Part shown: in pieces, positions 57,301 through 64,000 of the stretch
Position numbering within the stretch: the stretch's first letter is position 1
How the letters are laid out: each line of letters opens with the position of its first letter
Assembly (NCBI RefSeq): GCF_001027925.1
Contig: NZ_LECT01000048.1
Location: 141,706-205,705 of the forward strand
Reading direction: 5' to 3'
Origin: Rhodopirellula islandica
GTDB taxonomy: Bacteria > Planctomycetota > Planctomycetia > Pirellulales > Pirellulaceae
Length of the DNA stretch: 64,000 nucleotides
Notes under the pieces: generated by a model
Told to the model about the DNA's origin: nothing
Databases searched by the model: none
The model's input: only the letters and a program-made list of their open reading frames with translations
Position numbers and translations under genes: made by a program

Positions 57301-60300
57301 CGCCATTGTCAGCATCATCGCCTGAGGCCGTGTTGCCGCTGATCGTGGTTCCGGTCACGGTCATCACACCGGTTCCGTTCCACAAGCCGCCACCTTCAGA
57401 CGCGGCAACGTTGTTGTTCACGGTGCCACCGCTGATGGTGACCGTCCCCGCGTCGGTGACGTGCAAGCCACCTCCATTGCCAGGCGCTGCCACTGCGGGA
57501 CTGACACCGGCGTTGTTTCCGTCCAGATTCACGTCCGTCAGCGATGTCGTTGACCCGTTGGTCACTTCGATCCCACCGCCTGCGCGATTGGCAACGTTGC
57601 CGCTGATCGTCGAGTCAGTGACGGTCAGCGAACCGAGATTCAAGACTCCGCCGCCGCTGCCCGAGATTCCGTCAGCTGCATTGCCGGTGATGGACGTCGA
57701 GTCGATGGTCAGCGTGCCGCCATCGTTGAAGACACCGCCACCGCCTTGATCCGCGTCATCGCCGCTGGCCGTGTTGCCATCAACGCTCGATCCAACCAGA
57801 GTCATCGTTCCGGCCGAACTGTTCCAAACACCACCGCCCTCCGCACCCGCAGTGTTTGCAGTGATGGTCGTGTCAATGAAATTCGCGGTCCAAGGGCCGG
57901 ATGTGTGCAGAGCACCACCATTGATTCCAGTCGTGTTTCCGTCGAATTCAGTTTCGAAGAAGGTTGCATTGCCAGCGTTCTCGACACCACCGCCCGCACG
58001 AGACGCATCGTTGTTCGAAATCGTTCCTCCACGAACCACCAACGTTCCGCCGTTCGCGTTCAGAATCCCGCCGCCGTTGCCCAGTCCCACCATCGCGGTG
58101 TTCTCGAAAACATCACTGTCGGTGATCGTGACCGTGCCGCCGTCATTGAAGACTCCCCCGCCACCTTCACCTGGTTCATCGCCACCACTGACATTGCCAG
58201 AGATGCTTGAATCAGCGATCGAGACATTTCCACTTTCGTTGGCGATCCCGCCACCGTTCCCCGTTGCTGTGTTGCCAGAAATCTCCGCATTCACGATCGT
58301 CAGCATTCCGCCCACGGCTTGCAACGTGCCCGCTGCAGCTGGACCGGTCACGCGATAACCATCCGGTGAACCATCACCGTCAACATCAACGTCCGTGTTC
58401 ACCCCATGCAGCACGATCTCACGCAGTGACATCGGCAACAAATTGTTGTACTGACGAGCTTGGTCAGCATCGCTCAGATCAAACGTGTACGTCTCACTGA
58501 AGTCGATCGTGCCGTCTTCGGCTGTGGGAAAGTCATCCAAGTTGAAATCGGCCAACGGTGAGTTCCCTTCCAAAGGAACCGGTGCACGTGGGCTGGATAG
58601 GTTCAACAAAACGTTGCCATATCCAGAAACCCCTTCGCCGACGGTGATGAAGCCATCTCCGTTCGCATCATCGCCAGCATCCGGTGTTCGCGAATCGATC
58701 GCAACACCACCTTCACCCAGGAAGGGTCCTGGGATTGTTCCGGTCGAATCCAGGTCCGATGCAAATCGTCCGTGAATGTGTTGGATGTGAGGTTGGTTGG
58801 GAACCAAACCAGAAGCGTTGATATGGACCGTGATCGACGGGTTGCCGGGATCACTCGTGTCCACCGTAACCGATGCGGTTCCGCTCACACCTGAATCATT
58901 CAGGGTACTCAGGGTCGTTTCGAAAGACTGCGATGTCGCATCGACACCGCTGTCATTGAAAATGCCGCCACCAATTGGAGCGGAGTTCCCACTGACGGTC
59001 GTCCCGTCCACAGTCAAACTTCCGGAGACGCTATTCCAAAGGCCACCGCCTTCGTTCGCAGCAACGTTGTCCGTCACCGAACCGCCGGTGATCGTCACGA
59101 TCCCATCGCCAGAAACATGCAATGCACCTCCGTTGCCCGGTGATGCAGATCCATCCGGTCCAGCAACGTTTGATTCCAACCTGACATCCGTCAACGTCGT
59201 GCCGCTCCCCGCCGTGGCTTCAATCCCACCACCGGCTCGATTGGCAGTGTTGCCACTGATCTCGCCACCCGAGACGGTTAGCGTGCCATCATTGAGAATC
59301 CCACCACCGCTGCCGCTGGCACCATCGGCGACATTGAATCCGATGACTGCATCGATCACGTTCAGCGTGCCACCGTCATTGAATAGACCGCCGCCACCGT
59401 TGCTGGCGTCATTGCCGCTGGCAACATTCGATGAAATCGCCCCGCCGTTGAGCGTCATGGTTCCGGTCGACGAGTTCCACAAACCGCCCCCTTCGCTGGC
59501 CGCCGTGTTGCTGCCGAAGATCGCCAGGTTCGATGTCACGTTGGCCGCTCCCGTCGAGTGCAATCCACCGCCATTGATACCGGCGAAGTTGTTCGAAACA
59601 TCGGTTCCGAAGTTCAACGTCACCGTGCCAGTGATCACTTCGATGCCACCACCAGCACGATTGGCCGTGTTGCCTTCGGATGCAATCGCACCACCGATTT
59701 GGCTCAAGTTGATCGTCACTGCACCGTCGGTGCTGAAGATACCACCACCGCTACCAAGCGTTCCGTCAGCCGCGTTGCCGCTGATCGTTGCATTGCTGAC
59801 CGTCAGTGTTCCGCCATTGTTGAAGATCGCTCCGCCACCGTCATCGGCGGCGTCACCCGAGGCAACGTTCCCGGTCAAGATGGTTCCGTCAACCGTCATC
59901 GTCCCGGTGTTGTTCCAAAGACCACCGCCTTCGAGAGCCGCGGTGTTGTCGCGGATCGTTCCCCCTGAGATCTCTGCGTTGCCATCACCCGAGAGATGCA
60001 GTGCGCCACCGTTGCCTGGCGCCGCCGAACCATCCGGTCCGGCTACATTGAGTTCCATCAAAACATCGGTCAGCGTTGTGCTGCTCCCCGCGGTCGCTTC
60101 GATCCCACCGCCAGCACGATTGGCGGTGTTGCCACTGATCTGGCCGCCCGCAACAGTCAGCGTGCCTTGATTGAGGATCCCCCCGCCGCTGCCGGAGACA
60201 CCGTTTGCGACATTGCCGGTGATCGTTGAATCGGTGATCGTCACGTTCCCGCCATCAATGGCCAGGGCACCGCCACCCATGTCAGCGTCGTCGCCAGTCG

Positions 60301-60901
60301 CTGTGTTGCCTGTCAACGTGACATTGGTTAGAGACAACGATTGTCCCGACCCGACGAAGATTGCACCGCCTGATTCCGCCAAACCGTCTTGCAGCGTCAA
60401 ACCGGATACATCCACGATCACGGCCTCCCCAGCGGACGCGTTGATCGCGAAAATTCGCGAGACATTGCCACCGCCAATCGTTTGACCCGATGAGTCACCC
60501 AACGCAATCTGGAGCGATTCGGTGACCTCCAACTCGCTGCCCAGAAGGATCGTGCTCAAACCGTCGGCGAAGGTGATGCGATCGATTTCGGTCGCAGTCA
60601 AATCACCCGGCACCGTGTCCGCATTCACAATGGCGTTGGAATTGGAGGCTTGGATTGCCTCCCGTAAACTGATCATGCCGTCTTCCGCGACCACATCCAG
60701 GGCGGTGTCGACGACATAAGCCGCTAGAACGCGACGCTCCTCGAGGCGTTCCCCCATCAATCGGTTCAGAGTTGTTCGGCGTGACCTGGTTCCGCGTCGC
60801 TTTCTCCTCTGAAAATTCTCAGCTTCCTTTGCAACTTCGGGAGCGTGGCGTTGATCAACTGGTTGATTTTCGAGCAAGCGGGCAGAACGAAAGCCGAACA
60901 T
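54359..60901 (-). CDS. Giant secreted beta-helix/CHRD/Calx-beta/dockerin protein
   Basis: A 2180-residue protein with a GGAGA site about 6 bp before ATG. The N-terminus has a basic stretch and an LEPR-type motif (MGERLEERRVLA), the planctomycete export-related signature. Most of the protein (~residues 80-1780) is a right-handed beta-helix of repeated GGGL-W-N and NTA-x-RAGGGIE units, as in polymorphic outer-membrane and pectate-lyase-like proteins. A CHRD-like domain lies at ~660-850 (HIQHIHGRFASDLDSTG), a Calx-beta domain at ~1790-1905 and a dockerin-like pair of Ca-binding repeats at ~2020-2085 (ALDALMVINELNRL, ALDALLVINHLNRM). Probably a cell-surface or secreted adhesin or matrix protein. 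It holds an internal near-identical duplication (see 56345 and 59318). Confidence 0.9.
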   Translation of the reverse strand: MFGFRSARLLENQPVDQRHAPEVAKEAENFQRRKRRGTRSRRTTLNRLMGERLEERRVLAAYVVDTALDVVAEDGMISLREAIQASNSNAIVNADTVPGDLTATEIDRITFADGLSTILLGSELEVTESLQIALGDSSGQTIGGGNVSRIFAINASAGEAVIVDVSGLTLQDGLAESGGAIFVGSGQSLSLTNVTLTGNTATGDDADMGGGALAIDGGNVTITDSTITGNVANGVSGSGGGILNQGTLTVAGGQISGNTANRAGGGIEATAGSSTTLTDVLMELNVAGPDGSAAPGNGGALHLSGDGNAEISGGTIRDNTAALEGGGLWNNTGTMTVDGTILTGNVASGDAADDGGGAIFNNGGTLTVSNATISGNAADGTLGSGGGIFSTDGAVTINLSQIGGAIASEGNTANRAGGGIEVITGTVTLNFGTDVSNNFAGINGGGLHSTGAANVTSNLAIFGSNTAASEGGGLWNSSTGTMTLNGGAISSNVASGNDASNGGGGLFNDGGTLNVIDAVIGFNVADGASGSGGGILNDGTLTVSGGEISGNTANRAGGGIEATAGSGTTLTDVRLESNVAGPDGSASPGNGGALHVSGDGIVTITGGSVTDNVAANEGGGLWNSVSGSLTVDGTTVSGNSAPIGGGIFNDSGVDATSQSFETTLSTLNDSGVSGTASVTVDTSDPGNPSITVHINASGLVPNQPHIQHIHGRFASDLDSTGTIPGPFLGEGGVAIDSRTPDAGDDANGDGFITVGEGVSGYGNVLLNLSSPRAPVPLEGNSPLADFNLDDFPTAEDGTIDFSETYTFDLSDADQARQYNNLLPMSLREIVLHGVNTDVDVDGDGSPDGYRVTGPAAAGTLQAVGGMLTIVNAEISGNTATGNGGGIANESGNVSIADSSISGNVSGGDEPGEGGGGVFNDGGTVTITDSDVFENTAMVGLGNGGGILNANGGTLVVRGGTISNNDASRAGGGVENAGNATFFETEFDGNTTGINGGALHTSGPWTANFIDTTITANTAGAEGGGVWNSSAGTMTLVGSSVDGNTASGDDADQGGGGVFNDGGTLTIDSTSITGNAADGISGSGGGVLNLGSLTVTDSTISGNVANRAGGGIEVTNGSTTSLTDVNLDGNNAGVSPAVAAPGNGGGLHVTDAGTVTISGGTVNNNVAASEGGGLWNGTGVMTVTGTTISGNTASGDDADNGGGGLFNVGGTLNVNDAMITDNVADGAAGSGGGILNQGTLTVAGGQISGNTANRAGGGIEATAGSSTTLTDVLMELNVAGPDGSAAPGNGGALHLSGDGNAEISGGTIRDNTAALEGGGLWNNTGTMTVDGTILTGNVASGDAADDGGGAIFNNGGTLTVSNATISGNAADGTLGSGGGIFSTDGAVTINLSQIGGAIASEGNTANRAGGGIEVITGTVTLNFGTDVSNNFAGINGGGLHSTGAANVTSNLAIFGSNTAASEGGGLWNSSTGTMTLNGGAISSNVASGNDASNGGGGLFNDGGMLNVIDAVIGFNVADGASGSGGGIFNTGIATIDNTTISGNVANRAGGGLEAIGGSTTTFTGGSLENNVAGPSGSAAPGNGGAVHISSDGSVELTEVHVDGNTAASEGGGLWNSSTGTLVVTRSTISNNVTIDGGGIFADGDGGEVTVVNSTIASNSASSHGGGVLSEGGTVSLTSVTIADNTSSQGGGISVEAGILSLINSIVSRNTASTNPNLSGSITDNGNNLVDDDAGLGTLGEFGGPTPTIPLLAGSAALDAGVLAGLATDQRGVARPQGPGVDIGAFESDLAAPVAASLSIVAENAQRVEGDAGTTAFTFTVTRSESTTGTVTVDYSVVGDGEDPADASDFGGTLPTGTVAFADGESAATITVNVSGDTQVESDESFTVLLSNASDDTLISQADAAGVILNDDINERETRILIPTFVARPHLIPGDGIPTAIIFQALTDTTVTVTPISVTSLSETVRIVDADTLTVSSYQNGVARANLEAGELYAVIFEPLSSDRIFSIQSSAGSDTLTNRAATNILQPTDTSADGETTALDALMVINELNRLNDAGGEPLVGSFVDVNRDANVTALDALLVINHLNRMELSTNAALGELIAPQIPFGSFAPSELSSDEVDEFFDSGEVIGVDGPESKVSSTFDGSSSTATATSFGVDEAMAELDDEDPSLSMATEIELLGTV
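56345..57217 (-). repeat. Long direct repeat, copy B, inside giant gene
   Basis: Nearly identical over about 870 bp to 59318-60190, at an offset of exactly 2973 bp (991 codons), so the frame is kept. Differences cluster near 57040-57110. It encodes the same beta-helix turns as copy A, pointing to duplication or gene conversion after the gene was assembled. Confidence 0.85.
59318..60190 (-). repeat. Long direct repeat, copy A, inside giant gene
   Basis: Partner of 56345-57217. The encoded segment runs from the TLTVAGGQISGN turn to the GGGGLFNDGG turn. Outside the limits the two regions diverge quickly to ordinary beta-helix similarity. Confidence 0.85.
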
Positions 60902-61263
60902 AAAGGTCTCCGATGAGTCAAAAACGGGTGAGGGAGGGCGTCAACGAGCCACCCAAATCGCGCATTCCCCCACGTTTGACCGCGCAAGACGCACAAAGAA
61001 AGCGACAGCCACCCGGGTGAGGGACGACTATCGCTGTACAAAGCAACAGATATGCCGGTCATGCAATTGGGATCGATTATGAGGCAGCCGTGTCAAACTC
61101 GTTTGCGCACGCCCGCATCGAGATCCAGATCGGCATTGCCGAACTCGGCCAACATCGACTTGTGGGCTGTCATTCATCGTGCAACAGGACGCGCTGAAAA
61201 GTGGCGCGGAAACGTCTACCTCCCACACCTTGCTCGTGACCACCTGCGTCTGCCGTTGATCGC
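60902..61263. promoter_or_regulatory. Upstream region of giant gene
   Basis: About 362 bp that should hold the promoter of the giant gene on the minus strand. No clear -35/-10 elements, palindrome or gene were recognised. Confidence 0.35.
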
Positions 61264-61440
61264 TCACGTCTTCACCCCCAGAATCGCATTTTCGCGAAAA
61301 ACGTCGCCCTCAGGATCGACGTCATAGATCGCGATCACGTCGGCGTCGTCGACATGGCCGTCAATTCGTTCCAGTGCGCTATGATGTTGGCGCACCTTGG
61401 GATTGCGATCAGCAAAAGCCCTTACTGGGCCGACCCTGCG
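61264..61440 (-). pseudogene. Protein-like tail in frame behind a TAG stop
   Basis: Directly after the TAG (61441-61443) of the upstream small gene, the same frame stays open for 58 codons to a TGA at 61264-61266 and reads protein-like (ALERIDGHVDDADVIAIYDVD, then GDVFRENAILGVKT). A GTG at 61395 could start a 43-residue protein of its own. Either the upstream gene was longer and is interrupted by the TAG, or this is a remnant of another gene. No family is recognised. Confidence 0.45.
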
Positions 61441-61779
61441 CTATGGCAGCGTCCCCATCGCAAAAGACTCGCAAGCGACATCCAACCGACCGCCGCAAGC
61501 GTTGAAGTTCAGGCGGTAGTGTTCCCATTTGGACTCGGCAACGATTGGCGGCCAGGCAGAATTCCGAACCACACACGTGCCATCGTACGGCTCACCCTCG
61601 AACAAGTCGTCTGGTTCATCAGTCCACTCGAAACGAGTGACGTCACGAAACACGACGCAAATTTGATGTTCACGCCAATCGAGGAATCTCAGCGTGACAT
61701 CACTGCCATCATACGAAATCGATGTAACCTCTCCGTCGGCGGTGGAGAATCCGGGGTGAATGATTTCAGCGATCGGCAT
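61441..61779 (-). CDS. Small orphan protein (accessory region)
   Basis: A 112-residue protein from MPIAEIIHPGFSTADGEV. Beta-rich, with Trp/Asp-rich stretches (VTLRFLDWREHQICVVFRDV, then FEWTDEPDDLFEGEPYDG). No family is recognised; size and composition resemble small immunity-type or cassette-borne proteins, but this is only resemblance. It is on the same strand as the next orphan gene upstream (61936-62433), 157 bp away, and runs in frame into the tail at 61264-61440. Confidence 0.6.
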   Translation of the reverse strand: MPIAEIIHPGFSTADGEVTSISYDGSDVTLRFLDWREHQICVVFRDVTRFEWTDEPDDLFEGEPYDGTCVVRNSAWPPIVAESKWEHYRLNFNACGGRLDVACESFAMGTLP

Positions 61780-61924
61780 TGGCCCCCCCTGCGTCGGCCC
61801 ACAGTCAGTATTTGAACACCGCCCGGAACCGAGCCAGCGATGTCTGAACAACGAGAGATTGTACCAACGCCAGCCCGCGTGACCAACCAAGGAAGGTGCA
61901 CCGAAGGCCCGTCGTGAACACCAT

Positions 61925-61936
61925 GTTGTCCGCCGC
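61925..61936. repeat. 12-bp inverted repeat, left copy
   Basis: GTTGTCCGCCGC, repeated in inverted orientation at 62423-62434. It overlaps the stop codon of the orphan gene between the two copies. Confidence 0.6.
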
Positions 61937-62433
61937 TAGCCCCGCGATTGATTGTCAGTATCAAGGTTGCGTGCGTCCGGATACGCAGCGAGAAAGGCAT
62001 TCGCGACGTCGTCAGACGCACCAATCAGCAGCGTCGCCGAAGAATCCCAGCAAACGATCTCGAAACTCGCGTCAGAGAATTGCGGCCGCGGCGAACCATG
62101 CCACAGATCGGCGTTGCCGTCAGCATACGGAACAGAGTCGAGGATCGTGGGGTCGAAATCGGCGGATGCAGGCAATGCCGACAGCACCGACCAGACGAAT
62201 TGAGGACGATTGAGAGCGAAGTCGTAAAGCGTGTCGCCGTCGACCAAGTAACGATCACTGTTGTTGGGCGGAACAGGAAGTTCACAAGTAAGGTCCACGT
62301 CCGTCCAGAGCCAGCGGTGTTGACGGACAATGGATTCAATCCGCGCGAAAAACGGGTGAAGGTCAGAATACCATTTGATCGTGGGCGATTTTTCGACGAT
62401 GAGGTTTGCCAACGAATAACCTGCGGCGGACAA
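61936..62433 (-). CDS. Orphan protein bounded by inverted repeats
   Basis: 165 residues if translation starts at the TTG at 62431-62433; no ATG exists in the frame, which is open only to 62458. Trp/Asp-rich, alpha/beta-looking text (IKWYSDLHPFFARIESIVRQ, then RWLWTDVDLTCELP). No family is recognised. The gene is bracketed by a 12-bp inverted repeat (61925-61936 and 62423-62434), and its 5' end abuts the first unit of the tandem array, so the original start may have been lost or replaced. Confidence 0.6.
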   Translation of the reverse strand: MSAAGYSLANLIVEKSPTIKWYSDLHPFFARIESIVRQHRWLWTDVDLTCELPVPPNNSDRYLVDGDTLYDFALNRPQFVWSVLSALPASADFDPTILDSVPYADGNADLWHGSPRPQFSDASFEIVCWDSSATLLIGASDDVANAFLAAYPDARNLDTDNQSRG

Positions 62434-62434
62434 C
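62423..62434. repeat. 12-bp inverted repeat, right copy
   Basis: GCGGCGGACAAC, the inverted match of 61925-61936. It lies exactly at the junction between the orphan gene start and the tandem array. Confidence 0.6.
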
Positions 62435-64000
62435 GGAAGGTTTTTACGACACCGCCCTCAACGAAGCGGACGACTTGGAAGTGCCGAACAGTGTACCCAA
62501 TCGAGGGCCGTTGGAATCACAGCCAAGGCGATCGCGGCGTTGCCAACGGGAAGGCATCATCGAAGCGAACGACGTGACCCGCCGAACGAGGCTCCAAAGA
62601 CGAAGCCGCGACCCAGCGTAAAACCCATGTGAGGCGACTGTTCCGCATCGAAGCCGAGAGCCCGCGCCGGATTAGTGTTCAATTAGCGAAGATCAGTGTT
62701 CAGCGCAGCCCGCCTTTTTCAGGAACACTAATCAGCGCTAATCGCACACTAATAGACCCCCTCGGACCGCTCGAAACCCCGACCTCGGTAGGTCGCCTAA
62801 CGGAACGTTTTTACGACAACGCCTGAACGAAGCGGACGACTTGGAAGTGCCGAACAGTGTACCCAATCGAGGGCCGTTGGAATCACAGCCAAGGCGATCG
62901 CGGCGTTGCCAACGGGAAGGCATCATCGAAGCGAACGACGTGACCCGCCGAACGAGGCTCCAAAGACGAAGCCGCGACCCAGCGTAAAACCCATGTGAGG
63001 CGACTGTTCCGCATCGAAGCCGAGAGCCCGCGCCGGATTAGTGTTCAATTAGCGAAGATCAGTGTTCAGCGCAGCCCGCCTTTTTCAGGAACACTAATCA
63101 GCGCTAATCGCACACTAATAGACCCCCTCGGACCGCTCGAAACCCCGACCTCGGTAGGTCGCCTAACGGAACGTTTTTACGACAACGCCTGAACGAAGCG
63201 GACGACTTGGAAGTGCCGAACAGTGTACCCAATCGAGGGCCGTTGGAATCACAGCCAAGGCGATCGCGGCGTTGCCAACGGGAAGGCATCATCGAAGCGA
63301 ACGACGTGACCCGCCGAACGAGGCTCCAAAGACGAAGCCGCGACCCAGCGTAAAACCCATGTGAGGCGACTGTTCCGCATCGAAGCCGAGAGACCGCGCC
63401 GGATTAGTGTTCAATTAGCGAAGATCAGTGTTCAGCGCAGCCCGGCTTTTCCAGGAACACTAATCAGCGCTAATCGCACACTAATACATCCCCTCGCCCC
63501 CCCGACCTCGGCAGGTCGCCGAACGGAACGCTTTTTACGACACCGCCATCAACGAAGCGGACGACTTGGAAGTGCCGAACAGTGTACTAAACCCGAGGGC
63601 CGTTGGAATCACAGCCAAGGCGATCGCGGCGTTGCCAATGGGAAGGCATCATCGAAGCGAACGACGTGACCCGCCGAACGAGGCTCCAGAGACGAAGTCG
63701 CTATCCAGCGTGAAACACATGTTAGGCGACTGTTCCGCATCGAAGCCGAGAGCCCGCGTCGGATTAGTGTTCAATTAGCGAAGATCAGTGTTCAGCGCAA
63801 CCCGGCTTTTCCAGGAACACTAATCAGCGCTAATCGCACACTAATAGATCCCCTCGAACCCCCGACCTCGGCAGGTCGCCGAACGGAAGGTTTTTACGAC
63901 ACCGCCATCAACGAAGCGGACGACTTGGAAGTGCCGAACAGTGTACCCAATCGAGGGCCGTTGGAATCACAGCCAAGGCGATCGCGGCGTTGCCAACGGG
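62435..64000. repeat. Tandem array of ~360-bp units (runs off the window)
   Basis: Using the TTTTTACGAC anchor, units begin at 62441, 62808, 63174, 63532 and 63891, giving periods of 367, 366, 358 and 359 bp; the fifth is cut by the window end. Units 1 and 2 are almost identical; later ones carry small deletions and substitutions. Each unit contains an 83-nt segmented palindrome and a 7-bp CCGTTGG/CCAACGG inverted pair around a GCGATCGC palindrome. Frames inside the units do not look coding. Confidence 0.9.
62671..62753. repeat. 83-nt segmented palindrome in array unit 1
   Basis: Three matched blocks of 8, 7 and 10 bp (ATTAGTGT, ATTAGCG, and one ending AGTGTTC) pair with their complements in the right arm (GAACACTAAT, CGCTAAT, ACACTAAT); only the 3-nt spacers between blocks fail to pair, plus one mismatch. 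Exact counterparts are at 63037-63119, 63403-63485 and 63763-63845. The AT-rich stems contrast with the GC-rich surroundings. Confidence 0.8.

Noticed and set aside
58797..60170. Long Pro/Ser-rich open frame (457 codons) on the plus strand
   Set aside because: It is exactly antisense to the glycine-rich beta-helix coding sequence; low-complexity PPP/SAS text is the reverse reading of GGG/NTA codons. Same for plus-strand frames at 56160-57197, 57198-57749 and 57771-58358.
62629..63669. Repeated 60-100-codon frames in the tandem array
   Set aside because: They arise in every unit by repetition, span the palindrome and show no protein-like features.
62441..64000. CRISPR array
   Set aside because: Repeats are ~360 bp, continuous and without unique spacers.
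1..64000. tRNA or rRNA genes
   Set aside because: Visual search for T-loop motifs with matching acceptor stems gave only hits inside clear coding sequence; a covariance search would be needed to exclude them fully.

Overview
The window looks like chromosomal DNA from a marine planctomycete of the Pirellulales, close to Rhodopirellula. This is inferred from gene content, not from a database search. The signs are: a prepilin-like DUF1559 protein followed by a small lipoprotein; a large PVC-type protein with a beta-propeller, HEAT-like region and cytochrome c domain; several Gfo/Idh/MocA oxidoreductases, two with export-type N-termini; two sulfatases; a neutral-ceramidase-like protein; a Ser/Thr kinase with DWG in place of DFG; and a giant secreted protein with an LEPR-like N-terminus and dockerin-like repeats. 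Shine-Dalgarno sequences are sparse and GTG/TTG starts are frequent. No rRNA, tRNA, CRISPR array or complete insertion sequence was seen.

Layout. 1-1695: 3' part of a secreted regulatory-like protein. 1706-7239: an AraC regulator divergent from a PIG-L deacetylase / NagB / Gfo-Idh-MocA set joined by ATGA overlaps (probable amino-sugar catabolism), then a Tat-type oxidoreductase. 7458-13878: sulfatase, and a ceramidase-like hydrolase coupled to a large PVC cytochrome protein. 13954-22072: VOC protein, a triple-hairpin intergenic element, another oxidoreductase, a stand-alone M41 peptidase domain, Tex, and a sulfatase/PanE pair. 22177-31362: membrane M48 peptidase, DUF1559 protein plus lipoprotein, a periplasmic phosphatase-like protein ending in CxxCH, BioA, an ABC ATPase/MlaE permease fusion, a YkgJ-type protein, an HU protein and a small lipoprotein. 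31585-41249: a conserved-looking hypothetical, a MITE-like palindrome, an alpha/beta hydrolase, a kinase coupled to a stand-alone GyrB-type TOPRIM protein, a DUF2007-like protein coupled to a glycosidase-like protein, RluA, an oxidoreductase, an SGNH hydrolase and an EamA transporter. 41577-47852: an export cluster with two FtsX-like permeases, a LolD-like ATPase, an HlyD adaptor, a lipoprotein, an HMA protein and a Cys-rich protein, possibly linked to metals. 48071-53830: MATE transporter, three coupled glycosyltransferases and a ferritin-like DUF2383 protein.

54359-60901 is one 2180-residue right-handed beta-helix protein that contains a near-identical internal duplication of about 870 bp (offset exactly 2973 bp). 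Beyond it lies an accessory region: small orphan genes, one followed in frame by a coding-looking tail beyond a TAG stop, and one bounded by a 12-bp inverted repeat and lacking an ATG. The window ends inside a tandem array of about 360-bp units (62435 onward), each carrying the same 83-nt segmented palindrome.

The points most worth following up are the tandem palindrome array with its neighbouring orphan genes, the kinase/TOPRIM pair, the phosphatase/cytochrome fusion, the ABC/MlaE fusion and the metal-linked export cluster.
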